A DNA stretch of 64,000 nt from DATKHR01 sp036557365. GTDB lineage: Bacteria > Acidobacteriota > Vicinamibacteria > Vicinamibacterales > CAVVIG01. A program made the translations under genes and the position numbers. The DNA is taken from contig DATBHR010000060.1 in the NCBI GenBank assembly GCA_036557365.1, positions 1 to 64,000 of the forward strand, written 5' to 3'. Position 1 is the stretch's first letter. Each line of letters opens with the position of its first letter. The notes under the pieces are model-generated. The model did not search any database and was not told the origin of the DNA. It worked only from the letters and a program-made list of their open reading frames with translations. Below are positions 27,139-35,682 of this stretch, piece by piece.

Positions 27139-29304
27139 ATGACGCGAACCGGCGTGACCATTGGCGCGTGCGCCGCAGCGACGCTCGTCGGCATGACGTT
27201 CATCGAGGGCCAGTCGCCGACCGGCGCGTTCACGGCCGATCAGGCCGCAGCGGGCCGGCAGGTGTACGCCGCCAGCTGCGCCGGCTGCCACATGCCCGAT
27301 CTCGCCGGCCGCAACGAAGCGCCGCAGCTCGCCGGCAACAATTTCCTCAACACGTGGCGATCGCGGACCACGCGCGACCTCTTCGAGTACATCCAGAGCA
27401 CGATGCCTCCGACCGGCGCGAATCTCAGCGCCGACCAGTACCTCGCGGCCGCGGCGTACATCCTCCAGGCGAACGGTGCGCAGACCGGACCGCAGCCGTT
27501 GACCGCAAGCACGGCGCTGACGATCGCATCGGTCGCACCCGGCGGCGCTGGCGTCCCGACGCAGGCGCAGACCGGGCGCGGCGCCGCACCGACGGCCGCG
27601 GCTGGACGCGGCGGCGCCGGACGCGGTGCGGCGAACAGCGGTCCGCTCGGCGTGACGGTCGCGGGCGAAGTGAAGAATTTCGTCCCCGTCACCGACGAGA
27701 TGCTGCGCAACGAAGACCCCGGCGACTGGCTGATGGCGCGGCGCAACTATCAGGGCTGGAGCAGCAGCCCCCTGACGCAGATCACGCGCGACAACGTGAA
27801 AGAGCTCGAGCTCGCCTGGGTCTGGCCGATGAACGAAGGCCAGGGCAACGAGGTGAGTCCGCTCGTGCACAACGGCGTCATCTATCTCACCAACACGATG
27901 AACATCGTCCAGGCGCTCGACGCGCGGACCGGCGATCTCATCTGGGAGAATCACGTCGGGCCCAACGCGCAGATCGGTATCGCGGCGATGCGCAACATGG
28001 CCATCTACCAGGACAAGGTGTTCGTCGCGACGACCGACGCGCGTCTCGTGGCGCTCGACGCGCGCACCGGCAAGGTCGTCTGGGACACGCCGATCGCCGA
28101 TCGCAGCAAGGGCTACGCGAACACCGCGGGCCCGATGGTCATGAAGGGCGTCGTGGTCAACGGCCTGGTCGGCTGCGATCGCTACGGCAACGACGGATGC
28201 TGGATCAGCGGTTACGATCCGGCGACCGGCAAGCAGCTGTGGAAGTTCAACACCATCGCGCGCACCGGACAGCCCGGCGCCGAGACGTGGGGCAAGCTCG
28301 CCGATAACCTCCGCGTCGGCGGCGAAACGTGGATTGCCGGCAGCTACGATCCGGATCTCGACATCACCTACTGGGGAACGGCTCAGGCCAAGCCCTGGAT
28401 GCGCGCGAGCCGCGGCACGAGCGCGTTCGACAGCGTGTTGTACACGAGCTCCACGCTCGCACTGAAGCCGAAGGACGGGACGCTCGTCTGGCATTATCAG
28501 CACGCACCCGGTGAGTCGCTCGACCTCGACGAGGTCTTCGAGCGCGTCCTCGTGGACATCGGCGATCAGAAGGTCGTCTTCACGATCGGCAAGCCGGGCA
28601 TCCTCTGGAAGCTCGATCGGCGCGACGGGAAATTCCTCGGCTATCACGAAACTGTTTTCCAGAACGTCTTCGACTCGATCGATCCAAAAACCGGATCGCC
28701 GACGTATCGCACCGACATCATCGAGCAGGAAACGGGCAAGTGGGTCCAGGCGTGTCCGAGCACCGAGGGCGGACACAACTGGCAGGCGATGAGTTATCAC
28801 CCGGCCAGCGGCGTGCTCGTCATTCCGTTGAGTCAGTCGTGCATGGAGATGTCCGGCCGGAAGATCGAACCCACGGTCGGCTCGGGCGGCACGGGCGCGG
28901 ACCGGCGCTTCTTCGAGATGCCGGGCAGCGACGGCAACGTCGGCAAGCTCGCTGCCTACGACGTCAAGACGATGAAGGAAGTGTGGAGCCGCGAGCAGCG
29001 CGCGCCGTTTCTGACCGGCGTCATCACGACCGCGAGCGGCATCGGTTTCGTCGGCGACCTCGACCGGACGTTCCGCGCGTTCGACGTGCGCACGGGCGAG
29101 ACGCTGTGGCAGGCGCGCCTCGGCACGACCGTGCAGGGCTATCCGGTGACCTTCAGCATCGGCGGACGCCAATACGTCGCCGTCACGACGGGCGCATCGA
29201 GCGGCGGGAGCCCGCGCGTCGTCCCGAGAACGATCATTCCCGAGCTGCGGCAGCCGCAGACCGGAAATGCGCTGTACGTGTTCGCGTTGCCGGAGAAGAA
29301 ATAA
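27139..29304 (+). CDS. PQQ-dependent dehydrogenase with N-terminal cytochrome c domain
   Basis: 721 aa, signal peptide at 1-24. Residues 30-120 are a cytochrome c domain with the haem site C47-AG-C50-H51 and a possible Met ligand in STMPPTG. A Gly/Ala/Arg-rich linker (about 140-170) leads to an eight-bladed beta-propeller with repeated PQQ-propeller tryptophan motifs (GDLIWENHVGP, GKVVWDTPIAD, GKQLWKFNTIA, ETLWQARLG). It would oxidise an alcohol or sugar in the periplasm and pass electrons through its own haem. Most quinohaemoprotein alcohol dehydrogenases carry the haem domain at the C-terminus, so this order is reversed. Substrate unknown. A purine-rich GAGAGAAACGAAG precedes the ATG. Confidence 0.9.
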   Translation: MTRTGVTIGACAAATLVGMTFIEGQSPTGAFTADQAAAGRQVYAASCAGCHMPDLAGRNEAPQLAGNNFLNTWRSRTTRDLFEYIQSTMPPTGANLSADQYLAAAAYILQANGAQTGPQPLTASTALTIASVAPGGAGVPTQAQTGRGAAPTAAAGRGGAGRGAANSGPLGVTVAGEVKNFVPVTDEMLRNEDPGDWLMARRNYQGWSSSPLTQITRDNVKELELAWVWPMNEGQGNEVSPLVHNGVIYLTNTMNIVQALDARTGDLIWENHVGPNAQIGIAAMRNMAIYQDKVFVATTDARLVALDARTGKVVWDTPIADRSKGYANTAGPMVMKGVVVNGLVGCDRYGNDGCWISGYDPATGKQLWKFNTIARTGQPGAETWGKLADNLRVGGETWIAGSYDPDLDITYWGTAQAKPWMRASRGTSAFDSVLYTSSTLALKPKDGTLVWHYQHAPGESLDLDEVFERVLVDIGDQKVVFTIGKPGILWKLDRRDGKFLGYHETVFQNVFDSIDPKTGSPTYRTDIIEQETGKWVQACPSTEGGHNWQAMSYHPASGVLVIPLSQSCMEMSGRKIEPTVGSGGTGADRRFFEMPGSDGNVGKLAAYDVKTMKEVWSREQRAPFLTGVITTASGIGFVGDLDRTFRAFDVRTGETLWQARLGTTVQGYPVTFSIGGRQYVAVTTGASSGGSPRVVPRTIIPELRQPQTGNALYVFALPEKK

Positions 29305-29307
29305 GTC

Positions 29308-30717
29308 TTATTTCGCGGACTGAATTTCCTTCGCGACCTTTTCGACGTCCGACCAGACGCGCAGCAGGTTGCCGCTCCAGATCTTGCCGATCTGTTCTTC
29401 GGTATAGCCGCGGCGCACGAGCTCCAGCGTCACGTTGAAGCTTTCCGCAGAGCTGTTCCAGCCGTCGATGCCGCCGCCGCCGTCGAAGTCCGACGAGATG
29501 CCGACGTGATCGATGCCGATCAGCTTCACGGCGTAGTCGATCCCGTCCACGAAGTCCTTGACCGTCGCGCGTGCGACCGCCGGCCACTTGCGATCGATTT
29601 CCGCGAGCCGGCGATCGTATTCAGCGCGGCGATCGGCGCTCAGGCCTTCGAGCGCCGCGCCTCGTCCACCGCGTCCGCCGCCCGAAGGCGCAGCCGCCGG
29701 CGTCGACGGCGTCTCCACGGGACACTTCGTTGTCGGCGGCGGCTCGGGTGCGGCACCGCGTCCTGCGCCGGCACCGCGGCCACCGAGTCCGAATTCCTGA
29801 CGCAATGACGCGAGCGCGGGCGCGCGCTCCGGCGGATCGACCTTGACGAATTCCGACAGGCCGACAATCTGAATGACGCCGCCGTTGGTCTTCATCGCCA
29901 TCAACTGCTCGTCATCCATGTTGCGGCTGGTGTTCGCGAGCCTGCGGATGCCCGAATGCGACGCGATGACCGGTGCTCTCGACAACCCGATCGCCTGCAT
30001 CATCGCACCCTTCGACGGGTGCGAGACGTCGACCATGATGCCCCACCGGTTCATCTCCTGAATCACCTGACGGCCGAGCGGCGACAGTCCACCCCACGTC
30101 CATTCGTTGTTCGCCTCGCTCGTATGCGAGTCCGCCAGCTGGCTGTTGCCGTTGTGCGCGAGCGACATGTAGCGTCCACCGCGCTGCCAGAATTCCTTGA
30201 CGCGGTTGATGTCGGTGCCGAGCGGATAGCCGTTCTCGATCCCGATGACCGCCACTTTCTTTCCGCTCTGGTGGATGCGGACGACGTCTGCGGGCGTGAG
30301 GGCCAGTTGAATCTCGCCCGGCGCGATCCGTTCGGTGAGACGATGCACGGCGTCGAACTTCGCGATCGCCGCCTTGTACGCCCGCTCGTAGCCTGACGGC
30401 TGAAACGCGTCCGGCACCTGCGGCGGATTCTGCTGGCCGACGTAGACGACCATGAACGACACGTCCATCCCGCCTTCTTTCATCTTCGGCAGGTTCACCT
30501 GCGTGGACAGGCGCATCGTGTAGTTGCACTCGGGCGTGAAGTTCGCTGGATCGATGTCATTGTGCGTGTCGAGCGTGATCACACGCTGGTGAATGGCCCC
30601 AGCGCGCGCGACGAGATCCTGCTGTGCGCGCAGGGCCGGGCTGTACATCACCGCGCCGATCGCCAACACGACGGGCAGCGCCGCCATAGGACGCGTGAAC
30701 ACAGATGTCTGGGTCAT
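29308..30717 (-). CDS. Exported membrane (renal-type) dipeptidase, peptidase family M19
   Basis: 469 aa. The ATG at 30717 is preceded by GAGGGT at a good distance and opens a signal peptide (FTRPMAALPVVLAIGAVMYSPALRAQQ). Zinc-site motifs: LDTHNDID (His-x-Asp), a bridging Glu in VIGIENGYPL, then MVDVSHPSKGAM and APVIASHSGIR, and a C-terminal HVGISSDFDGGGG. M19 enzymes hydrolyse dipeptides, including D-residues. Between about 320 and 385 there is an inserted Gly/Ala/Pro-rich segment (GGRGAGAGRGAAPEPPP) not normal in the family. Its 3' end lies 4 bp from the convergent PQQ dehydrogenase stop. Confidence 0.88.
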   Translation of the reverse strand: MTQTSVFTRPMAALPVVLAIGAVMYSPALRAQQDLVARAGAIHQRVITLDTHNDIDPANFTPECNYTMRLSTQVNLPKMKEGGMDVSFMVVYVGQQNPPQVPDAFQPSGYERAYKAAIAKFDAVHRLTERIAPGEIQLALTPADVVRIHQSGKKVAVIGIENGYPLGTDINRVKEFWQRGGRYMSLAHNGNSQLADSHTSEANNEWTWGGLSPLGRQVIQEMNRWGIMVDVSHPSKGAMMQAIGLSRAPVIASHSGIRRLANTSRNMDDEQLMAMKTNGGVIQIVGLSEFVKVDPPERAPALASLRQEFGLGGRGAGAGRGAAPEPPPTTKCPVETPSTPAAAPSGGGRGGRGAALEGLSADRRAEYDRRLAEIDRKWPAVARATVKDFVDGIDYAVKLIGIDHVGISSDFDGGGGIDGWNSSAESFNVTLELVRRGYTEEQIGKIWSGNLLRVWSDVEKVAKEIQSAK

Positions 30718-30742
30718 GGGTACCCTCAGTGAGCGGGCCAAG

Positions 30743-30748
30743 TATAAT
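30743..30748 (+). promoter_or_regulatory. Possible -10 box (TATAAT) of the haem/copper monooxygenase gene
   Basis: A perfect TATAAT lies 28 nt before the ATG at 30776 and upstream of the GGGAGG ribosome site. No clear -35 hexamer is seen 17 nt upstream. It sits in the 58-bp gap between divergent genes. Confidence 0.35.
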
Positions 30749-30775
30749 CGCGCAGTTCTCATAGCGGGAGGCACC

Positions 30776-32869
30776 ATGATCCGCACGGCGCTTCGGTTGT
30801 CGCTGCTCCTCGGACCGCTGGCCACTGTTTCCCTCCTCGCGCAGTCGCAGACCGGGCTCGTCACCGTTCGACACGCGTCAGGCCAGAGCGTCGCGCCGGT
30901 CTACGAAGGCTTCGATTCCAACCCCGACGGCTCGTTCAACATGTGGTTCGGTTACATGAACCGCAACTACGAAGAGACCGTGGACGTTCCGATCGGCGCC
31001 GACAACCGCTTCGAGCCCGGCGGCGACCGCGGACAGCCGTCGTCGTTCGTGCCGCGGCGCCACAAAGATGTCTTCAGCGTCACGGTGCCGAAGGATTTCG
31101 GCGAGCAGAAGCTGGTGTGGACGCTCACGGTGCATGGACAGACAGCCAGCGTCGCCGGAACCTTGAATCCGGTGTGGCAGATCGATCGCCGGCGGACGAC
31201 GCGCGGTGGCAACAGCGAAAACATCAATTCGAATCTGCCGCCCGTCGTCGAGACGCGTCTCGTCTCTCAGTCAGGATCGTCCGCAACGCTCAGCGTCAGC
31301 GCGACCGACGATGGGCTGCCGAAGCGGCGGGGCGAACCGGTCGGCATGACGGTGATGTGGGCGAAGTATCGAGGACCCGGCGACGTCGTCTTCGCATCGC
31401 CGACCACCAAACTCGCTGCCGGCAAGAACCAGACGACCGCCACGTTTACCCAGCCCGGCGACTACGTGCTTCAAGCCGTCGTCGACGACGGATCGGGCGA
31501 GTCGGCCGGAAACTTCGGCTATCACTGCTGCTGGACGAACGCGCAGATCAGGGTGACGGTTGCGGAGGTAAGTCAGGTGGGTCAGGTGGGTCAGGTGGGT
31601 CGGGTAGGGCAGGTGGGTCGGGTTCAGGTGGGTCCTGCGAACCCGACGTTTGCGAAAGACGTTGCGCCGATCTTTCAGGCCAAGTGCGAGTCGTGCCATC
31701 ACGCGGGCACGTCGGCGCCGATGTCCCTCGTCACGTATGAAGACGTCCGTCCGTGGGCGCGTTCGATCCGTCAACGCGTCGCCAATCGGGACATGCCGCC
31801 GTGGCATCTCGACAAGACGGTCGGCATCAAGCATTACAAGAACGATCGATCGTTGACGGACGCGGAAATCGCGACGGTGACGCGCTGGGTCGATTCGGGC
31901 GCGCCACTCGGCAACGCTGCCGACATGCCGGCGCCGCTCACGTTCCCTTCCGAAGCCGCGTGGTTCATCGGCGACCCGGACCTGAAGGTCACGACGCCGC
32001 ACGACTTCGTGATGTACGCGAAGGGGCCGGACTGGTGGATCGATCAATTCTCGGATGTCATCGAGCTGACCGAAGATCGCTGGATCAAGTCGATGGAGAT
32101 CAAGCCGAGCAATCCGAAGATCGTCCACCACGTCGTCGTGTACGCAATCGAGCCGGATGCGCCGGAAGGCACGCCCGAGACGGGCATCCAGCTGCACGAG
32201 TACGCGGTCGGCAAGTACGGCGACATCTTCGGCGACAACACCGGCCGGCTGCTGAAGAAGGGCACCCGCCTGCGTTTCGACATGCACTACTTCGCGATCG
32301 GATCCGAGCAGCACAACACGACGACGATCGCGTTCAAGTTCTATCCGAAGGGAGAAGTTCCGAAGTATCAGGTCCGTTCGTACGCGATCCGGAACATTCC
32401 GAACGACGAGCTCGAGGTGCCGCCGAACACCGTCGTGCGCACCGACGGGTATTTCCGTCTGCCGCGAAACGCGCGCATCGACTCGTTCCAGCCGCACATG
32501 CACATGCGCGGCCGCGGCATGACGCTCGAAGCCATTGATCCCGCCAACAACCGGACGCAGATCCTGAGCTCGGTCGATCACTTCGACTTCAACTGGCACA
32601 TCAACTACGTCTACGCGGACGACGACGCGCCGCTGCTCCCAGCAGGCACGGTCCTGCACATGATCGGCATCCACGACAACACGTCGGCGAACCGCCGGAA
32701 TCCCGATCCCGACATGTGGGTCGGATTTGGTGAACGCAGCGTGGACGACATGCTGCAGGTGTGGCTCGACATCGTGTATCTGGACGACGCCGAATTTCAG
32801 CGGCTCGTCGAGCAGCGTAAAACGAGGTCTCAAGTACCAACCTTCAATGCGCAGGGTCGTGAGCGTTGA
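30776..32869 (+). CDS. Exported cytochrome c / copper type II monooxygenase-like protein
   Basis: 697 aa; ATG at 30776 preceded by GGGAGG; signal peptide MIRTALRLSLLLGPLATVSLLAQ. Residues 25-260 are a beta-rich domain. Residues 265-287 are an in-frame 9-bp repeat tract. A haem site C304-ES-C307-H308-H follows, with an invariant-looking RDMPPWHLD. Residues 400-690 resemble the two copper domains of peptidyl-glycine/dopamine monooxygenases: H451-H452-VVVYA, a DMHYFAIG stretch, and H574-M-H576-M. Such proteins are predicted to be oxygenases or copper-dependent electron carriers in the periplasm. Substrate unknown. The stop codon lies inside a heptamer repeat array that also contains the start of the next gene. 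Confidence 0.8.
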   Translation: MIRTALRLSLLLGPLATVSLLAQSQTGLVTVRHASGQSVAPVYEGFDSNPDGSFNMWFGYMNRNYEETVDVPIGADNRFEPGGDRGQPSSFVPRRHKDVFSVTVPKDFGEQKLVWTLTVHGQTASVAGTLNPVWQIDRRRTTRGGNSENINSNLPPVVETRLVSQSGSSATLSVSATDDGLPKRRGEPVGMTVMWAKYRGPGDVVFASPTTKLAAGKNQTTATFTQPGDYVLQAVVDDGSGESAGNFGYHCCWTNAQIRVTVAEVSQVGQVGQVGRVGQVGRVQVGPANPTFAKDVAPIFQAKCESCHHAGTSAPMSLVTYEDVRPWARSIRQRVANRDMPPWHLDKTVGIKHYKNDRSLTDAEIATVTRWVDSGAPLGNAADMPAPLTFPSEAAWFIGDPDLKVTTPHDFVMYAKGPDWWIDQFSDVIELTEDRWIKSMEIKPSNPKIVHHVVVYAIEPDAPEGTPETGIQLHEYAVGKYGDIFGDNTGRLLKKGTRLRFDMHYFAIGSEQHNTTTIAFKFYPKGEVPKYQVRSYAIRNIPNDELEVPPNTVVRTDGYFRLPRNARIDSFQPHMHMRGRGMTLEAIDPANNRTQILSSVDHFDFNWHINYVYADDDAPLLPAGTVLHMIGIHDNTSANRRNPDPDMWVGFGERSVDDMLQVWLDIVYLDDAEFQRLVEQRKTRSQVPTFNAQGRER
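31571..31633 (+). repeat. In-frame 9-bp minisatellite, G-rich
   Basis: About seven copies of a 9-bp unit of the form GGTCAGGTG, with variants, encode a GQV/GRV repeat linker between the N-terminal beta domain and the haem domain. The coding strand carries at least five GGG tracts with short loops and could form a G-quadruplex. Copy number changes would keep the frame. Confidence 0.85.
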
Positions 32870-32906
32870 GAGTTGAGCGTTGAGGGTTGAGCGTTGAGAG
32901 TTGAAC
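32865..32906 (+). repeat. Heptanucleotide array (GTTGAGN) across stop and start codons
   Basis: Six tandem 7-bp units GTTGAGA, GTTGAGC, GTTGAGG, GTTGAGC, GTTGAGA, GTTGAAC. The first contains the stop codon of the monooxygenase-like gene (32867-32869) and the fifth contains the TTG start of the Nudix gene (32894-32896). As 7 is not a multiple of 3, each copy places TTG and TGA in a new frame. Confidence 0.9.
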
Positions 32907-33292
32907 AAGCCGGCGGCATCGCCGTGCGAAAAAGCGGCGGACGCTGGACGGTACTACTGGTCCGCGCGAAGAAAGACCCGCGCATCTGGATTTTTCCGAA
33001 AGGCCACATCGAGCCGGGCGAAACGCCGGATCAGACGGCGCTTCGCGAAACGCAGGAAGAGGGCGGCGTCGACGGCGAGTTGATGGGGCCTGTCGGCAAG
33101 CCGCTCGAATTTCAGTCGGGCGCGGAAGCGGTGCGCGTCCAGTACTTTCTCATTCGCGCGCAACAGGAGGTCGACTCTCCTGAAGGCCGCGTGAAGGCGT
33201 GGTTTCCGCTCGACGAGGCCGCGGCGCAGCTTTCGTACGACAATGCCAGGGCGCTCGTTGTCGCCGCGCGCAAAGCGCTGGACTTGCGCTAA
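32894..33292 (+). CDS. Nudix hydrolase
   Basis: 132 aa. The Nudix box begins at Gly37 (GHIEPGETPDQTAL) and continues with RETQEEGG, matching GX5EX7REUXEEXGU. The first strand VEQAGGIAVRKSG requires a start at the TTG (32894); no ATG or GTG lies upstream before an in-frame stop at 32888. That TTG is part of the heptamer array. The pattern (IWIFPKGHIEPGE) resembles diadenosine polyphosphate or (di)phosphoinositol-type hydrolases of the MutT/DIPP group; exact substrate unknown. The last 4 bp overlap the convergent HD-GYP gene. Confidence 0.85.
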   Translation: MRVEQAGGIAVRKSGGRWTVLLVRAKKDPRIWIFPKGHIEPGETPDQTALRETQEEGGVDGELMGPVGKPLEFQSGAEAVRVQYFLIRAQQEVDSPEGRVKAWFPLDEAAAQLSYDNARALVVAARKALDLR

Positions 33293-34272
33293 ACCGCCAC
33301 GCGCGCCTGCGCGTGCGCCTGTTCCTGCCGGTGCATGTCGATGAAACAGTCGACAACGCTCAGCTCGCACCAGCCGCCGACGGCTTTCTCACGGAGCATT
33401 TCGTACGCGGTCGGCACCGGCAGCGCCTTCCGGTAGTGGCGATCGGTCGTCAGCGCGTCGAACACGTCGACGACGCTCACGATCTGCGCGAGCGGCGGAA
33501 TGGAGTCGCCGCGGAGGCCGTCTGGATAGCCGCGGCCGTCGATGCGTTCGTGATGATGACGGACGATCGGGCGGACGAGATCGAGCGATCGGACAGTCGC
33601 CAGCAGCTCGTCACCGATCTCCGCGTGCCGCTGCATCGACGCGAATTCTTTCTTCGTCAGCTTTCCGCGCTTGAGCAGCACCTTGTCGGGGATCGCGATC
33701 TTGCCGATGTCGTGAAGGAACGCGCCTCTATACAAGGCCTGGATGTCGGAGTCCTGCAGGCCCAGGTGGCGGCCCAGCGCGGTCGCGTAGTCGGCCAGCC
33801 GTTCGCAATGGCCTTCGGTGCACGGATCCCGCGCCTCGATGATGCGACCAAGCGTCATGAAGAGCGTCGCCGCTGAATCGAGCTCGTCGGTCATGCGCTT
33901 GAGACGCATGAGCGATCGGACGCGCGTATACAGTTCCTCCGCGTCAACCGGTTTGATCAGGAAGTCGTCGGCGCCCGCATCGAGTCCTGCGAGGATCGTC
34001 TTGCGCTCCTGCGCGCCGCTGATGAGAACGACGGGCGTCAGGCAGGTGTCGGCGGAGCCTTTGAGCTCGCGGCAGACGTCGACGCCCGACATGCCGGGCA
34101 TCAACACATCGAGGAGAACCAGGTCGGGCCGCTCGCGGCGCGCGAGGTCCAGCGCATCGCGTCCGTTGGTTGCCGAGGTGACCGTGTATTCCGCAGTCCT
34201 CAGCAGCTGTCCGAGCCCGCGCAGGTTCGCTTCGTAGTCATCCACGACCAGAATCTTGCCCGCTTTCCGCAT
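33289..34272 (-). CDS. Response regulator with HD-GYP phosphodiesterase domain (RpfG-like)
   Basis: 327 aa. Receiver domain 5-125 with acidic pocket DD (11-12), phospho-acceptor Asp55 (LVLLDVLMPG) and Lys107 (LIKPVD). HD-GYP domain 135-310 with HDIGK (187-191), the HHHERIDGRGYP segment (239-250) and VSVVDVFDALTTDRHYR. All metal-binding and GYP residues are present, so c-di-GMP (or cGAMP) hydrolysis is likely. No histidine kinase is adjacent, so the input is unknown. Confidence 0.92.
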   Translation of the reverse strand: MRKAGKILVVDDYEANLRGLGQLLRTAEYTVTSATNGRDALDLARRERPDLVLLDVLMPGMSGVDVCRELKGSADTCLTPVVLISGAQERKTILAGLDAGADDFLIKPVDAEELYTRVRSLMRLKRMTDELDSAATLFMTLGRIIEARDPCTEGHCERLADYATALGRHLGLQDSDIQALYRGAFLHDIGKIAIPDKVLLKRGKLTKKEFASMQRHAEIGDELLATVRSLDLVRPIVRHHHERIDGRGYPDGLRGDSIPPLAQIVSVVDVFDALTTDRHYRKALPVPTAYEMLREKAVGGWCELSVVDCFIDMHRQEQAHAQARVAV

Positions 34273-34444
34273 CCCGGCTCCTCAGCTCCTGAAATTGGAC
34301 GAGGACGCGGCTGCAAGGCGCGGGCCCGGCGATTTCCGGCGGCCTCCGAGCGGCGGTCGCAGCCTTTCCGAGCGAACCGCTTACAAGTACCGACGCCGCG
34401 GGACAGAGTTGTAACGGGAAAACGGGTACACGGGCCGTGCATTC

Positions 34445-34486
34445 GGAATTAGGAACTAGGAATGAGGAATTAGGAATCGGGGAACC
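34445..34486 (+). repeat. Heptanucleotide array (GGAATTA type)
   Basis: Five exact-length 7-bp units (GGAATTA, GGAACTA, GGAATGA, GGAATTA, GGAATCG) and a degenerate sixth lie in the 220-bp gap between the HD-GYP gene and the 3' end of the di-haem oxidoreductase. The rest of the gap (34273-34440) shows no gene or clear signal. Confidence 0.85.
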
Positions 34487-34491
34487 GATCC

Positions 34492-35682
34492 TCAGAGTGA
34501 TTTCAGGAACCGCAGGAGCAGGGCGCGCGACTGGTCATCCAACCCGACGAAGCCGAGGCGCGCAAGGTCGGCTTCGCGGCCGTGACGGCCGATCGCGTCC
34601 TCAATCGTCGCTGCAGATCCATCGTGCAGAAACGGCCGACGCAGGCGCAGTCCCCAAAGTGCCGGCGTCCTGATTTCATCGCCGCTGGCGGTCGAGTCGG
34701 CTTGCTGGATGCCATCGCCCGTGCCGACGTCGTGCAGCAGCAGATCGGAATACAGCGGCACGACCTTGCGATTGAACAGCGGGTTGACGTTCGGGCCGGT
34801 CGTCAGTGCCGGCACGTGGCAGGCGGTGCAGCCGACAGCCGTGAACACGCGCTCGCCTTCCCTGACCGCATCGTCCACGGTCGCGCGCGCGATCGGCGCA
34901 AGCAGCCGCATGAACGCCGCGAAGTTGTCGATGTCGCGTCGGCCGGTCGTACGGTCGCGTCGATCCTCGGGGTCGGGCGCGACGTCGCACCGCTTCATCT
35001 GATCGTCGGAGATGCCGTGCGCCAACTCCCCCGGGAACACCTCGTTCGTGATCCCCATTTCATCGCGGTAGGCGCCGGCTGAGAATCCAAGCAGCGTGGC
35101 GAACTGCGCCTTCCATCCGAATCGACCGACGCGGCGCTCGCCCATGACGGGATCCGTCACGATCGACGCGCGGCCCCTGACGCCGTCGCGATTCCGGTCC
35201 GTGGGATCTTCCAACGCGCGGATGCTCTCGTCTGCAATCGCCTCGACCAGTCCGGCGCCAAAGAGCGGCGTCGGCATCCTTCGCGCGATGACGTTCACAT
35301 CGTCCGGCAGCACCGGCTGACAGACGTGGTTTGGGAGCGAGAAGAGATGGACCAGCGTGCCGCCGGCCGCGTCGAGCGCGCGAAACGTGCCGTCGGCCTC
35401 ACGATGCCCGGCGCGAACTTCGGTCATCGGGCTGATGCCGCCGATCGCCGGCACGTTGTGACAGGCCGCGCAGCTCGTGCCGTTGAACGCAGGACCGAGG
35501 CCTTCGTCGACGGTCTCGACCTCGGTGAAGCTGGCCTGCCCAATCCGGAACTCCTCGAGTTCCGACGGCGTGAGTCCGATCAGTGGATCTCCGGGCCGCA
35601 CGCTCGACACCTGGCCTGAAAGCGGAACAGCCAGCAGCATCGTCGTCCACGCGAAAGCGAACGGCAGGAATCTGCGCATCAT
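34492..35682 (-). CDS. Exported di-haem oxidoreductase (thiol oxidoreductase-like, DHOR family)
   Basis: 396 aa. Start at 35682 (MMRRFLPFAFAWTTMLLAVPLSG, signal peptide) overlaps the cupredoxin stop by 4 bp. Two haem-binding sites: C71-AA-C74-H75 and C285-TA-C288-H289. Conserved stretches RFGWKAQFATLLGF, MGITNEVFP and LWGLRLRRPFLHDGSA are characteristic of the PF06537 family, related to MauG/di-haem peroxidases. Function of the family is not settled; electron transfer or redox modification in the periplasm is likely. It is the third gene of the porin-cupredoxin-DHOR operon. Confidence 0.85.
   Translation of the reverse strand: MMRRFLPFAFAWTTMLLAVPLSGQVSSVRPGDPLIGLTPSELEEFRIGQASFTEVETVDEGLGPAFNGTSCAACHNVPAIGGISPMTEVRAGHREADGTFRALDAAGGTLVHLFSLPNHVCQPVLPDDVNVIARRMPTPLFGAGLVEAIADESIRALEDPTDRNRDGVRGRASIVTDPVMGERRVGRFGWKAQFATLLGFSAGAYRDEMGITNEVFPGELAHGISDDQMKRCDVAPDPEDRRDRTTGRRDIDNFAAFMRLLAPIARATVDDAVREGERVFTAVGCTACHVPALTTGPNVNPLFNRKVVPLYSDLLLHDVGTGDGIQQADSTASGDEIRTPALWGLRLRRPFLHDGSAATIEDAIGRHGREADLARLGFVGLDDQSRALLLRFLKSL

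Noticed and set aside
27115..29172. 685-codon open frame antisense to the PQQ dehydrogenase
   Set aside because: Shadow of the real gene; Arg/Asp/His-rich with no domain.
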